The position numbers and the translations under genes are program-made. This document shows positions 8,738-18,208 of a DNA stretch of 63,510 nt, in pieces. How positions within the stretch are numbered: position 1 is the stretch's first letter; each line of letters starts with the position of its first letter. This DNA is from a bacterium (GTDB lineage: Bacteria > Patescibacteriota > Saccharimonadia > Saccharimonadales > UBA4665), in the NCBI GenBank assembly GCA_021790875.1, contig JAJYFN010000002.1:1-63510 (forward strand), given 5' to 3'. The notes beneath the pieces are model-generated. The model was not told the origin of the DNA and ran no database searches. It saw nothing but the letters and a program-made list of their open reading frames with translations.

Positions 8738-10351
8738 ATGGGCGATGACCTTAGAATTAGCGAAGAACAGGCTTCTCTGCGACGGGCGCGATTGCTTGGT
8801 TTTGACTATATAGATACCTCTCAGACCAGCGGTCACAAACAAATCTATGTTAATTTAATTAGCCCGAACGAAATGCGCGATTTAAAAGCGCTGCCGATTC
8901 TAGCCGATGCCAGTCACATCACCTTCGGCATCTTAAACACCACGCCGCAGTCCGCCTTAAGGCAACTAGCGGAGCACTTTAATGATCGCCGTGTTAACTT
9001 TGCCTTAATTTCTGAGACTGGCTTTAAGGAATACATGAATCTGTATGATCCACCTAAAGCGGTGGTCTATCACGATATTGAGATTAAGGATGCTGGCTCA
9101 CAGGCTTTAATCGACCAGATCTCTGCGATTTTAAATGAGGTGCGTGCTGATGACATGTTGGCGTATCTGGTATCCCAAGCGCACCGCCTGAACGCCAGCG
9201 ATATCCATATTGAAACCCAAACTAGTGACGTACGGATCCGTTTTCGGATTGACGGCGTACTCCATATTATTGCTCGTCTACCTCTTGAGAAGTACCGCAT
9301 ATTAATGTCAGCCATTGCAAGTGCTGGCAATATCTCCACTGGTGCCGATGAAGCCCAGCAGGGTCACATTGCCCAAAAAGTAAAGATGGCCGATGGCTCA
9401 GTAGTTGATGTTAACGTCCGTTTAGAAACCGTGCCAACAATTAACGGTATAGATGTTGTGATGCGTTTGTTTAACATGGACCAAGATCGCTTTAAGCTCG
9501 AAAAGCTTGGGCTTTCAGATAAAGAACGCGGTGTTGTTGACGCTATTATCGCAAAACCCTCTGGGTTAGTCATGGTCGTCGGACCAACCGGCTCCGGCAA
9601 GACAACCACCCTTTACTCAATTTTAAATAGCCTTAGTAACGATCAACGCAAGATTATTACAATTGAAGACCCCGTCGAGTTTCAATTCCGAGGCATAACC
9701 CAAATTCCAGTCCACTCCAGTGATTTAACTGGTGGCGATACGGTCTTTGCCGACAAATTAAGGGCAGTACTGCGCTTAGACCCAGACGTTGTTATGGTTG
9801 GCGAGATTCGCGACCAGGACACGGCACGAACGGCACTGCAAGCTTCTCTAACCGGTCACTTAGTCTTAACAACCTTCCACGCCGGAAATGCCTCGGCTGC
9901 CCTAACGCGTCTTGCGGACGTGATTGGTCAGAACCCGCTCTTTGTATCGGCCGTCCGTTTAATTATGGCGCAACGCTTAGTGCGTAGGCTGGATGAATCT
10001 TTGCGCGAAGCATACGACCCGAGCGAAGAGGAGAAACGGATCATCCAAAATGTAGTAGATACTTTACCTGCAAACGTCGAAAGACCGAATTTAGACGGGC
10101 TGAAACTCTATCATCCTGGCTCCAGCGAGAGTAACCCATATGGCTACTCTGGGTTACTAGCAGTGCGCGAACAACTGCTAATGAGCGAGGAAATTACTAA
10201 AGTTATTATCACGCCAGGTAAAGTGGTTAGTACGGAAGAAATTGAGCAAGCCGCAATAGCTAGTGGCATGACAACAATGCTCCAGGACGCGATCCTAAAA
10301 GTCGTAGCCGGCTTAACCACCATCGAAGAAGTGTTTAGAGTCGTTGGTTAA
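8738..10351 (+). CDS. pilB: Type IV pilus assembly ATPase (GspE/PilB family)
   Basis: 537 aa. A hexameric secretion-type ATPase that drives pilin polymerisation at the cytoplasmic face. After an N-terminal GspE-N-like domain come RIRFRIDGVLH, the Walker A motif GPTGSGKTTTLYS (about residue 282), the Asp box ITIEDPVEFQ, Walker B DPDVVMVGEIRD and the His box TFHAG. The tetracysteine zinc insertion of many GspE/PilB proteins is absent: after IMAQRLVRRL there are no cysteines. No other pilus gene is nearby. Saccharibacteria are known to carry type IV pili, so an assembly role is the best guess; an extra PilT-like role is less likely given the length. Confidence 0.88.
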   Translation: MGDDLRISEEQASLRRARLLGFDYIDTSQTSGHKQIYVNLISPNEMRDLKALPILADASHITFGILNTTPQSALRQLAEHFNDRRVNFALISETGFKEYMNLYDPPKAVVYHDIEIKDAGSQALIDQISAILNEVRADDMLAYLVSQAHRLNASDIHIETQTSDVRIRFRIDGVLHIIARLPLEKYRILMSAIASAGNISTGADEAQQGHIAQKVKMADGSVVDVNVRLETVPTINGIDVVMRLFNMDQDRFKLEKLGLSDKERGVVDAIIAKPSGLVMVVGPTGSGKTTTLYSILNSLSNDQRKIITIEDPVEFQFRGITQIPVHSSDLTGGDTVFADKLRAVLRLDPDVVMVGEIRDQDTARTALQASLTGHLVLTTFHAGNASAALTRLADVIGQNPLFVSAVRLIMAQRLVRRLDESLREAYDPSEEEKRIIQNVVDTLPANVERPNLDGLKLYHPGSSESNPYGYSGLLAVREQLLMSEEITKVIITPGKVVSTEEIEQAAIASGMTTMLQDAILKVVAGLTTIEEVFRVVG

Positions 10352-10389
10352 AGTAAACGTCTAAATTTAAGTTAGTGCGCACTAAAATA

Positions 10390-10418
10390 TTTACAGATAG
10401 AGCCTAATAGTGTAGTCT
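10390..10418 (+). promoter_or_regulatory. Promoter of rplS, apparently leaderless
   Basis: TTTACA (10390-10395), a 17-base spacer and TAGTCT (10413-10418). Only nine bases separate the -10 from the rplS ATG, so the transcript would start at or within about three bases of the start codon. There is no room for a Shine-Dalgarno. Confidence 0.5.
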
Positions 10419-10427
10419 AGTACGGAT

Positions 10428-10931
10428 ATGCCATCAGTTATTGAAACCATTAATAGCGCCAACATGAAAGCAAACGTCGTACCTGTACGCAGCGGCGATA
10501 TTGTACGTGTGCACCAGAAAGTCCGCGAAGGCAATAAAGAACGTGTCCAGGTCTTCCAGGGCTTAGTTATTAAAACTTCAAAACGAGGTGGTCACTTAAA
10601 CCGCATGACCGTCAGACGTGTCGCCAATGGCGTCGGCGTTGAAAAAAGTTTCCTCCTGCACAGTCCTTTAGTTGTTAAAGTTGAAGTTACTAAACGAAGT
10701 AAGGTGCGCCGTAATTATCTAACTTACATGCGTGATCTAACCGGCAAAGCTGCTCGCTTAAGTGGCGTAGATTTTGACCGGGCCTCCGTTAATGCAATCC
10801 CAGAAGAAGTTGTCCCAGAAGTTGCAGTTGAATCTGAAGCTGAGGCAGCAACTGAGGCGCCAGCCGCTAGCGAAGAACCAGCACCCAGCGAAGCTGAAGC
10901 TACAGACGAAAAAGTAGCGCCAAAAGCTTAA
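10428..10931 (+). CDS. rplS: Ribosomal protein L19
   Basis: 167 aa. The first 115 or so residues are canonical L19 (SGDIVRVHQKVREGNKERVQ, GVEKSFLLHSP), which sits at the 30S-50S interface. The remaining 50 residues are a low-complexity tail rich in Ala, Glu and Pro, not found in the E. coli protein (115 aa). Similar charged tails occur on L22, L23, S5 and S17 in this window. It is followed 54 bases later by rnhB on the same strand. Confidence 0.95.
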   Translation: MPSVIETINSANMKANVVPVRSGDIVRVHQKVREGNKERVQVFQGLVIKTSKRGGHLNRMTVRRVANGVGVEKSFLLHSPLVVKVEVTKRSKVRRNYLTYMRDLTGKAARLSGVDFDRASVNAIPEEVVPEVAVESEAEAATEAPAASEEPAPSEAEATDEKVAPKA

Positions 10932-10985
10932 TTTAAACGCTCCACTCGCTTTTAAAAAGTAAGACTCGCGCTAGAGGGTAAGTTT

Positions 10986-11564
10986 ATGTATCTAGTTGGT
11001 ATTGACGAAGTTGGACGTGGCGCACTTGCCGGACCGCTAGTTGTGGGTGCGGTCGTGCTTAATCAGCCAATCTCAGGCTTGCGTGATTCTAAAGTCTTAA
11101 GCCGTAAACAGCGCACCGTCTTAAATGAGCTCATTATTAAAAGTGCTAAATATGTTGGCCTGGGTTGGGTAAGCAGCAAAGAACTTGATGCTATTGGGCT
11201 GAGTCAGGCGCTAACGCTGGCTGCAACGCGCGCACTAAGTGATCTAAACCTAGAACCAATCCGTTACATCTTAGATGGCAATTATAATTACCTATCTGCT
11301 GCCCACACGCCGTTTGAGCTAATCATTAAAGGTGATGCTCTAGTACCTGCGATTAGTGCCGCCTCAATTGTCGCTAAAGTGGCTAGAGATAATTACATGT
11401 TCGAACTTGATAAAGAGTTACCCGAGTACGGCTTTAAAAACCACGTTGGTTACGGCACAAAAGAACATCTTAATGCGATCGTGCGCTCAGGAGCAAGTAT
11501 TGAGCATCGCAAAAGTTTTGAACCACTTAAGTCACAACTTAGTTCTGATGGTAGTAGTCTTTGA
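10986..11564 (+). CDS. rnhB: Ribonuclease HII
   Basis: 192 aa. It removes ribonucleotides from DNA and degrades RNA in RNA-DNA hybrids. The DEDD metal-binding set is visible: D7 and E8 in GIDEVGRG, D97 in ILDGNY, and D135 in KVARDNYM; the GRG motif that recognises the RNA-DNA junction is residues 10-12. A Shine-Dalgarno-like AGAGGGTAAG precedes the ATG. The last 26 bases overlap the 3' end of the convergent aminopeptidase gene. Pairing with rplS is common in bacteria. Confidence 0.95.
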   Translation: MYLVGIDEVGRGALAGPLVVGAVVLNQPISGLRDSKVLSRKQRTVLNELIIKSAKYVGLGWVSSKELDAIGLSQALTLAATRALSDLNLEPIRYILDGNYNYLSAAHTPFELIIKGDALVPAISAASIVAKVARDNYMFELDKELPEYGFKNHVGYGTKEHLNAIVRSGASIEHRKSFEPLKSQLSSDGSSL

Positions 11565-14112
11565 GCGCCTTAAGGTCTCGTTCGCGCCAGAGTGCCTGCC
11601 AGGTAATAGTTTCAATGGCCTGGTTTAAGGGTCGAGCAAAGCTAGGCGATAAGCGATCTTGAAAGAACTTCTCAAAATCTGGCAGAAAAGCTAAATCACT
11701 AAAGCCACGTGCCACATAACGCGGCATCATAAAGAAGCTAAGGTCTGAACCAAGGTTGGTCTCTAGCCAAGTCCAGTGGTCTTTAACCCATTGCCAGGTT
11801 GCAAGTTTAGCGTGGCGGTTCGCAAAGCTATCGCTAACCCAATAAGCGACGTCTTGTAAACGGACTTTATCGGTCGTAATTAAATCAAGTGCCCGCTTAA
11901 TTAATTCGGGCTGCTTAAAATTAGTTAAGGCTGCCGCTAAAGCCAGACGCTCCTCGCTATTAGTGCTAAAGTCATGCATCTTAAGTAGCGTTTCAAATTC
12001 CGCCTTGCCACCATAGCGGGCGATTGTCGGGTAAATAATGGGACGGATATCTGGATGAATTAACTCTTGATCGCGCTTAGCAAAACGATCCTTAACCTGC
12101 TCTTGAGCAGCTTTAAGATTACTCATACAAGCTAATCCCAGTATTACCGGACGCAGTAATTTATCGAAATGAGTATCGCTTTCAAGCTCATCCCAACCGA
12201 GGCGAGCATGTTGTTTGGCAATCAGTTTATGAATTGAAGGGTTCATACTGTCGCGGAGTGCCTCATCATCATCGATGACGCAAGTTCTAAGAGCGGCAAT
12301 GTTGGCGGCAATCATCTCCCATACAACCTCGCTATCTTCTTGGGCGTAGGCGTTTAGGAGATCTAAGGCGTCAGTAGTGCTACTAAGACCGGCCTTAGCG
12401 GCTTCAAAACTATCGGCAATTAGACCAAGACGATCCAGCTCATTGAAAGCTAGATGGTTTGCTTTGAGTTGTGCGGTGATTAATTTTAAATGCGCCTGAT
12501 CATAAACCACACGGTAAAACGCACTGCGTCCAGTATTTAAAATCAGCGGGTCAGTAGCTTTAGGGGCGCTAAAGTGAATAACCTTTTCTTTTGCATCTAA
12601 GAGGGTGGCCTCAATATTTAGACTTGGTAGGAGTGGCAACGGCCATTTGGCTTCTTCGCGCTTGGCCTGAGGCGAAATATAAAAACGGCTTTGCGTAAGA
12701 CTTAGCTCTTTTGAGCTTGTTTTAACACTGAGCAAGGGATAACCAGACTGCATCGTCCAGGACGACATAAAGTCACTAACTGGTTTATGGGCGGTCTCTT
12801 CCCAGGCCTGCCACAGGTCCGCTGATACGGTATTGCCGTAGGCGTGCCGCTTAAGATAGGTCATTAGTCCAGCTCTAAAGTCATCCTTGCCTAAGTAGTG
12901 CATGAGCATAAAGAGCACGCTGGCACCCTTTTCGTAGCTGATGTTATCGAAGATGGTTCTAATTTCGTCAGGATGGTGAATTGCAACGTTAATCGGGTGG
13001 GTGTGTTCAAGCGAATCAAGCTTTAGGGCGGGCGCCTGCTCATCAACTAAGAACTGGACCCATATTTGCCACTCTGGAAAAAGTGCGTCCATTGCAACGT
13101 AGCTCATCAGCGAAGCGAAACTTTCATTTAGCCATAAATCGTTCCACCAGCGCATGGTCACTAAGTTACCAAACCACTGGTGCGTTAACTCGTGCGCAAT
13201 CACATTGGCAACGTACTGCTTCATATTGAGGCTGGTATTAAGCGGATCAACAATTAGGCCTTGTTCGCGGAAGGTAATGAGGCCCCAGTTCTCCATTGCA
13301 CCACTCGCAAAATCCGGCAGGGCGATTAGGTCACACTTGCTGAGTGGGTAAGCAATGCCAAAGTAATCATTATAAAAATCTAAAGTTTTAGTGGCAGTTT
13401 CAAGAGCGAACGCAGTATGCTCAACTAGGTCATATCTGGCATAGGTTCTCACTCTAACTCCAGACTTAGTCATAGCTTCGCGGTACTCAACCTTACCAAT
13501 AATGAAGGCGAGTAAGTAAGTGCTCATCTTTGGGGTCGGTGCAAAGACGTATTCCGTTAAACCAGGCTCTAGCTCGTCACTACTAATGGGCTCGGTATTC
13601 GCAAGTACCGTTTCATCGCTTGGTGCAACTAGAGTTAATTCAAAAACCGCTTTCGCCTCAGGCTCATCAATGCAAGGCAGAACTTCACGCGCGTGATGGC
13701 TTTCAAACTGTGTCGCGAGGATCACTTCTTGTTTGCCGTCACGGTCGTAGTAGCAAGGATAGAGACCTTCCATGGGGCGGGTAATCTTGGCGCTGTAGTT
13801 AAGTTCAATCTCATATTCACCAGGATAAATTAAGCTATCTGAATGTAGCCTAACTTCGTTATATCCTGCATGAGACACAATGCGACTAATCTTAACGTCG
13901 CTTTTGCCATGACGCGACAAGTGTGTAATTTGTGCTGAAGTTATCTTTAACTTCTTAGAATGCAACACGATGCGTTTGGAAGGGCGGCCTTTTTTAACGC
14001 CTTTTAACAATAACGAACCCTGAAAATGCATGGTCGTTTTGTCTGGATGAAGGTAGAGTTTATATATTTCTGGCTCGAACTGCTCGAATAAGCGGCGGAC
14101 ATTACGACTCAT
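11539..14112 (-). CDS. M1-family zinc aminopeptidase
   Basis: 857 aa, a full-length gluzincin aminopeptidase of the PepN type. The substrate-anchoring GAMEN motif is residues 271-275 and the zinc site is H307-E-L-T-H311 with E330 in NESFAS. N-terminal beta domain, thermolysin-like catalytic domain and C-terminal helical ERAP1-like domain are all present. No signal peptide, so it acts in the cytosol, trimming peptides to free amino acids. For an organism lacking amino-acid biosynthesis, this would be a route to use imported peptides (inference). It converges on and overlaps rnhB by 26 bases and is divergent from nusA. Confidence 0.93.
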   Translation of the reverse strand: MSRNVRRLFEQFEPEIYKLYLHPDKTTMHFQGSLLLKGVKKGRPSKRIVLHSKKLKITSAQITHLSRHGKSDVKISRIVSHAGYNEVRLHSDSLIYPGEYEIELNYSAKITRPMEGLYPCYYDRDGKQEVILATQFESHHAREVLPCIDEPEAKAVFELTLVAPSDETVLANTEPISSDELEPGLTEYVFAPTPKMSTYLLAFIIGKVEYREAMTKSGVRVRTYARYDLVEHTAFALETATKTLDFYNDYFGIAYPLSKCDLIALPDFASGAMENWGLITFREQGLIVDPLNTSLNMKQYVANVIAHELTHQWFGNLVTMRWWNDLWLNESFASLMSYVAMDALFPEWQIWVQFLVDEQAPALKLDSLEHTHPINVAIHHPDEIRTIFDNISYEKGASVLFMLMHYLGKDDFRAGLMTYLKRHAYGNTVSADLWQAWEETAHKPVSDFMSSWTMQSGYPLLSVKTSSKELSLTQSRFYISPQAKREEAKWPLPLLPSLNIEATLLDAKEKVIHFSAPKATDPLILNTGRSAFYRVVYDQAHLKLITAQLKANHLAFNELDRLGLIADSFEAAKAGLSSTTDALDLLNAYAQEDSEVVWEMIAANIAALRTCVIDDDEALRDSMNPSIHKLIAKQHARLGWDELESDTHFDKLLRPVILGLACMSNLKAAQEQVKDRFAKRDQELIHPDIRPIIYPTIARYGGKAEFETLLKMHDFSTNSEERLALAAALTNFKQPELIKRALDLITTDKVRLQDVAYWVSDSFANRHAKLATWQWVKDHWTWLETNLGSDLSFFMMPRYVARGFSDLAFLPDFEKFFQDRLSPSFARPLNQAIETITWQALWRERDLKALKDYYHQN

Positions 14113-14192
14113 TTAACTCTTTCAATCTTTTATTTACAGCTTATTTATAGTTTAGCATGCTAGCATTACACGGTCTAAAACAGTTGGTTTAA

Positions 14193-14222
14193 TTGACGTT
14201 ACTAGCTAATGAATGCTAGTAT
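14193..14222 (+). promoter_or_regulatory. nusA promoter
   Basis: TTGACG (14193-14198), an 18-base spacer and TAGTAT (14217-14222) with a TGC just upstream, as in an extended -10. The expected transcription start is near 14229, immediately before a terminator hairpin. Confidence 0.55.
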
Positions 14223-14233
14223 AAAGATAGTTA

Positions 14234-14261
14234 TCCGGCCGAGATTTAGGTCGGATTTTTT
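14234..14261 (+). terminator. Intrinsic terminator in the nusA leader (attenuator)
   Basis: TCCGGCC (14234-14240) pairs with GGTCGGA (14249-14255) with one G-U wobble and an 8-base loop, followed at once by six T residues. No plus-strand gene lies upstream, because the neighbour is divergent, so the stem can only act on transcripts started at the nusA promoter. It therefore looks like an attenuator. Confidence 0.6.
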
Positions 14262-14298
14262 AATAGCTCGCAAGCAAAGGAAACAAGTTTAATTAATT

Positions 14299-15522
14299 AT
14301 GGATAACAATTTCGATTTCAAACAACTCAGTGTCGCCATTCGTTCGATTGCTGAAGAGAAGAACCTTCCAGAAGAGACCGTTCAGGAAGCAGTGGAGCAA
14401 GCTCTAGCTGCTGCTTACCGCCGTGATTACGGTGACCGCGACCAAGAGATTAGAGTTAAGATGAACTTAAACACTGGCGCCGTTGATGCCTACATCTCAA
14501 AAATCGTGGTTGAGACTGTTGAGAACCCAGCTTATGAAATTGCTTTAAGTGAAGCACAGCTGCAGCAAAAGAATATTAAACTTGGTGATTCTCTAGAAGT
14601 CCACCAGAAGGTCGAAAGCTTTGGCCGTGTCGCAGCCCAAACTGCCAAACAAGTCATCCTGCAGCGCCTGCGTGAAGCAGAGCGTGAGATCATTATGGTC
14701 GAATATGAAGATAAAATCGGCACAGTTATTAACGCCATCGTCAATCGTGTGGAAGGTAATGTCGTTAGAGTGGACCTAGGCAAGGCGCAAGGTATCATGC
14801 CACGCAGTGAACAGATTCAAGGCGAACGTTACTACCCTGGACAAAGAATTAAAGTCTATCTTAAAGACGTTGAGCGTGGTTTTCGTGGTCCGCAGCTCGT
14901 TGTTAGTCGTGGCAATAAAGAGTTCATTGAATGGCTCTTTAGAGGCGAAGTACCAGAAATGGAATCTGGCGCCGTTCAAATTAAGGAATTGGCGCGTGAG
15001 GCTGGCGTGCGGAGTAAGATTGCAGTCTATAGCAATGTTCCAGGCGTTGATCCAGTCGGGACGTTTGTCGGTGGTCACGGTACTAGAGTTAATGCCGTAA
15101 TGAGCGAAATTGGCGAACAGGAAAAGATTGACATCATTGTCTATAGCGACAACCCAGTGGAGTTTATTACAAACGCTCTTAGCCCAACTAAAGTAGTGAA
15201 GGTCACAATTGACGAGAACAGCAAACGCGCAGTCGTTAAAGTTCCCGAGGATCAGCAGAGTATTGCGATTGGTAAGGGTGGACAAAACGTCCGCCTAGCT
15301 AGCAAATTATCTGGCTATGAATTAGACATTGAAGCCGCTGAATCAAGCGAGGCTAGCGAAGCCCAACCGCAAGCGCAGCAGCAGCCAGAACAAGTCAAAG
15401 AACAAGTGGCGCCAGTTGTGGTCGCCAAGTCAACTACCCCCGGACGGATTAAGAAAAAGACTGAACTTGAGAGCAGTTTAATTGACGCAATTGAAGAAAG
15501 CGGCACGGAAACAGATAGTTAA
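14299..15522 (+). CDS. nusA: Transcription elongation/termination factor NusA
   Basis: 407 aa. NusA binds RNA polymerase near the RNA exit channel and modulates pausing, termination and antitermination. Order: N-terminal polymerase-binding domain (about 1-130, with EAVEQALAAAYRRDYG), S1 domain (GTVINAIVNRVEGNVVRVDLG), then two KH domains with IAIGKGGQNVRLA near residue 330. The acidic repeats of E. coli NusA are missing; a short Gln/Glu-rich tail replaces them. The gene stands alone, with no rimP or infB beside it, behind a promoter and attenuator. The stop codon touches the clpC CIRCE element. Confidence 0.95.
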   Translation: MDNNFDFKQLSVAIRSIAEEKNLPEETVQEAVEQALAAAYRRDYGDRDQEIRVKMNLNTGAVDAYISKIVVETVENPAYEIALSEAQLQQKNIKLGDSLEVHQKVESFGRVAAQTAKQVILQRLREAEREIIMVEYEDKIGTVINAIVNRVEGNVVRVDLGKAQGIMPRSEQIQGERYYPGQRIKVYLKDVERGFRGPQLVVSRGNKEFIEWLFRGEVPEMESGAVQIKELAREAGVRSKIAVYSNVPGVDPVGTFVGGHGTRVNAVMSEIGEQEKIDIIVYSDNPVEFITNALSPTKVVKVTIDENSKRAVVKVPEDQQSIAIGKGGQNVRLASKLSGYELDIEAAESSEASEAQPQAQQQPEQVKEQVAPVVVAKSTTPGRIKKKTELESSLIDAIEESGTETDS

Positions 15523-15561
15523 TTAGCACTCTTGACTGGTGAGTGCCAATTCGAGTATTAT
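15523..15561 (+). promoter_or_regulatory. CIRCE operator and clpC promoter
   Basis: TTAGCACTC (15523-15531), a 9-base spacer and GAGTGCCAA (15541-15549) match the CIRCE consensus with one mismatch in the right arm. This is the binding site of the heat-shock repressor HrcA. The spacer contains TTGACT (15532-15537), which sits 18 bases before TATTAT (15556-15561), so the operator overlaps the -35. The predicted clpC transcript has a leader of about 155 bases, which contains no convincing gene. Confidence 0.85.
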
Positions 15562-15724
15562 ATTTTTAGATGTCTATTAGTTATATGATGGACATAGGTA
15601 GATAAATATAAATTTAAATAAACCCGTGGCATTCACTTTCTACTCACCCTATAGCGACCGTACTTATTGTTCAGCTTTTGCTCTTACTCAGCCCGGGCTC
15701 AAGGAATGGTGCTAAATAATAACT

Positions 15725-18208
15725 ATGCTGCCAAATTCGCCAGACTTTCAAGAGTTTCGAAAACACTTAACTAATAATGCCCTGTTGTCGCTAAAGCATG
15801 CTGATGCGATTGCGCGCAGCTTTGGCAGCGCTTACGTTGGCACCGAACACCTGCTTCTAGGTGTCTTGGCGCAAGAGGGTAGCATGGGCGCTAAATTACT
15901 CGAACATGTTGGCGTAACCTTGGATCGGGCACGACTAGTGCTTAATCTAACCCCTAAAACTTTTGTTATTAATATGGGTGCTAAGGGATTAAGTGAAACG
16001 GCAAAGCATACCCTTAAAACGGCTTACGATATTGCTCAAGATTACTCACAAGACTTTTGTGGCACCGAGCACATACTCTACAGCATCTTAAGCCAACAAA
16101 AGGCCCGAGCCACTAAGCTCTTACGCGATATGAACGTGGACGTTAATGCGCTCACTCAAGAACTAGAGCAATTCCTTTCCCGTCAACAGTATGAAGAGCG
16201 AGAAGATGTCGGACCGCACAACGGGCGTCGTCCTAACAGTAAAAAGACGGCTCTCGATTTCTTTGGCACCGACTTAACCGCACTGGCCGCTGAAGGTAAA
16301 CTCGACCCAGTCGTCGGGCGTGAAGTTCAGATTAGCCGGATGATTACCATCTTAAACCGACGCACTAAGAACAACCCGGTCTTAATTGGCGAACCCGGGG
16401 TGGGCAAGACTGCGATTGTCGAAGGATTAGCCCAGCGGATTGTAAATGAAGAAGTGCCAGACAGCTTGTTAGGCAAGCGTATCATTATGATTGATCTCGC
16501 TGGCATGATCGCCGGTACTAAATACCGTGGTGAATTTGAAGACCGCCTTAAAAAGGTGATGCATGAGCTTGAACGCGATCAGAAAGCAATTGCTTTTGTT
16601 GATGAGTTACACCTGATCGTTGGGGCCGGCGCAGCCGAAGGGGCAATGGACGCTGGTAACATCCTAAAACCAGCCTTAGCGCGGGGCAAGATACGCTTCA
16701 TTGGCGCCACCACGACTGCTGAGTACACGAAGCATATTGAGAAAGATGCGGCTCTTGAGAGACGCTTCCAGCCAATCCAAGTGCCTGAAACTACTCCAAT
16801 TGAAACCCTGGCTATCTTAAAAGGTCTGCGCAAACGTTATGAACAATTTCATGGCGTCAGCATGAGCGACGAGGTGTTAGCCGATGCTGTAACGTTATCC
16901 AAGCGTTACGTGCAAGACCGCTACCTACCGGATAAGGCAATTGATTTAATTGACGAAGCCGCAGCCCACATTAGAGTTGAGCGTGTCAAAACCAGCCCTG
17001 AAGTCCGAAAATTAAATAAAGAGCTCCAACTCGTTAATTTACGTAAAGATGAAGCCAGCGAGAATGAAGATTACCAGCTAGCAGCGCATTACAAAACACG
17101 CGCCAGCCAGATTAGCGAGCAACTCAGCGCTCTTGAAGCAACCATTAAAAAAGATAAAGCGATTGCCTTAACGAGCGAAGATTTAGCCGACGTTATCTCC
17201 CGAATTACGGGTGTGCCGGTGAAAAAAGTAATTCGTTCCGAAGCAAAATATTTGCTCGATCTTGAGAAGATTATTGGGAAGTATATCATTGGCCAAAAAG
17301 AAGCCGTGTCTGCGGTCGCTAAAGCCGTCCGGCGCAACCGTAGCGGTATTGGTAGTGAAGCACGGCCCATTGGTTCGTTTATCTTTCTCGGTCCAACTGG
17401 CGTCGGCAAGACAGAGCTTGCCCGAGTCCTAGCCCGTGAATTTTTTGGCAGTGAAAACGCCTTAGTGAAGATCGATATGAGCGAGTTTGGTGAACACCAT
17501 AACGTTTCAAGACTCGTTGGAGCGCCAGCTGGTTATGTGGGTTACGATGACGGAGGTCAGCTAACAGATAAAATCCGCCGTCAGCCATATAGCGTGGTCT
17601 TATTTGACGAAATTGAAAAAGCCCATCCTGACGTTTTCCATATGCTGCTGCAGATTCTAGAAGATGGCAACTTAACTGATGCTAAAGGTCGCCGGATAGA
17701 CTTTACGAATACCATTGTCATCATGACGAGCAACGTGGGCGCCGATAAACTGCAAAAAGAAGCAAGCCTTGGCTTTAGAGGCGCGAGTAGTAATTCGTCT
17801 AAAGACGCTAAGCTAGCCAATATTAATTCTGAAAATGAGGCCATGGTACTTGATGAGCTGAAGAGAATGTTAAGACCAGAGCTCTTAAATAGGATCGATA
17901 AGGTTATTGTCTTTAACCCCCTATCTAAAGCTGACATTAAACACATCATCGATTTGCAGATTGAAGATTTAAGAATCCGACTGCGCCGCAAAGGTATTGG
18001 CTTGACGCTAACTTCTAAAGCTAAGGACTATTTGCTCGAGCACGGCTATGATGCCAAAAACGGTGTTAGACCGCTGCGTCGCCTGATTCAGGACACGATT
18101 GAAGACAAAATGGCACTAGAAGTACTTGACGAACACTACTCTAAAGGAGATATCATTCAGGTGGCAACCAAAAATGGCGAACTAGCTTATGCCACCCAGA
18201 ACGAATAA
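15725..18208 (+). CDS. clpC: ClpC-type AAA+ unfoldase of the Clp protease
   Basis: 827 aa. It unfolds proteins and feeds them to ClpP. Order: double Clp-N repeat (about 1-150), first AAA+ module with Walker [10 protein letters not shown] (about residue 222), a UVR-like coiled-coil middle segment ([17 protein letters not shown]) as in ClpC rather than the long ClpB middle domain, then a second AAA+ module with GPTGVGKTE (about residue 556) and a D2-small domain. It follows a CIRCE site, as does clpP at 38.66 kb. The 3' end overlaps the next gene by 20 bases. Confidence 0.95.
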   Translation: MLPNSPDFQEFRKHLTNNALLSLKHADAIARSFGSAYVGTEHLLLGVLAQEGSMGAKLLEHVGVTLDRARLVLNLTPKTFVINMGAKGLSETAKHTLKTAYDIAQDYSQDFCGTEHILYSILSQQKARATKLLRDMNVDVNALTQELEQFLSRQQYEEREDVGPHNGRRPNSKKTALDFFGTDLTALAAEGKLDPVVGREVQISRMITILNRRTKNNPVLIGEPGVGKTAIVEGLAQRIVNEEVPDSLLGKRIIMIDLAGMIAGTKYRGEFEDRLKKVMHELERDQKAIAFVDELHLIVGAGAAEGAMDAGNILKPALARGKIRFIGATTTAEYTKHIEKDAALERRFQPIQVPETTPIETLAILKGLRKRYEQFHGVSMSDEVLADAVTLSKRYVQDRYLPDKAIDLIDEAAAHIRVERVKTSPEVRKLNKELQLVNLRKDEASENEDYQLAAHYKTRASQISEQLSALEATIKKDKAIALTSEDLADVISRITGVPVKKVIRSEAKYLLDLEKIIGKYIIGQKEAVSAVAKAVRRNRSGIGSEARPIGSFIFLGPTGVGKTELARVLAREFFGSENALVKIDMSEFGEHHNVSRLVGAPAGYVGYDDGGQLTDKIRRQPYSVVLFDEIEKAHPDVFHMLLQILEDGNLTDAKGRRIDFTNTIVIMTSNVGADKLQKEASLGFRGASSNSSKDAKLANINSENEAMVLDELKRMLRPELLNRIDKVIVFNPLSKADIKHIIDLQIEDLRIRLRRKGIGLTLTSKAKDYLLEHGYDAKNGVRPLRRLIQDTIEDKMALEVLDEHYSKGDIIQVATKNGELAYATQNE

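Noticed and set aside
14776-15285. 169-codon minus-strand ORF inside nusA
   Set aside because: A shadow of nusA with no start signals and composition typical of an antisense frame.
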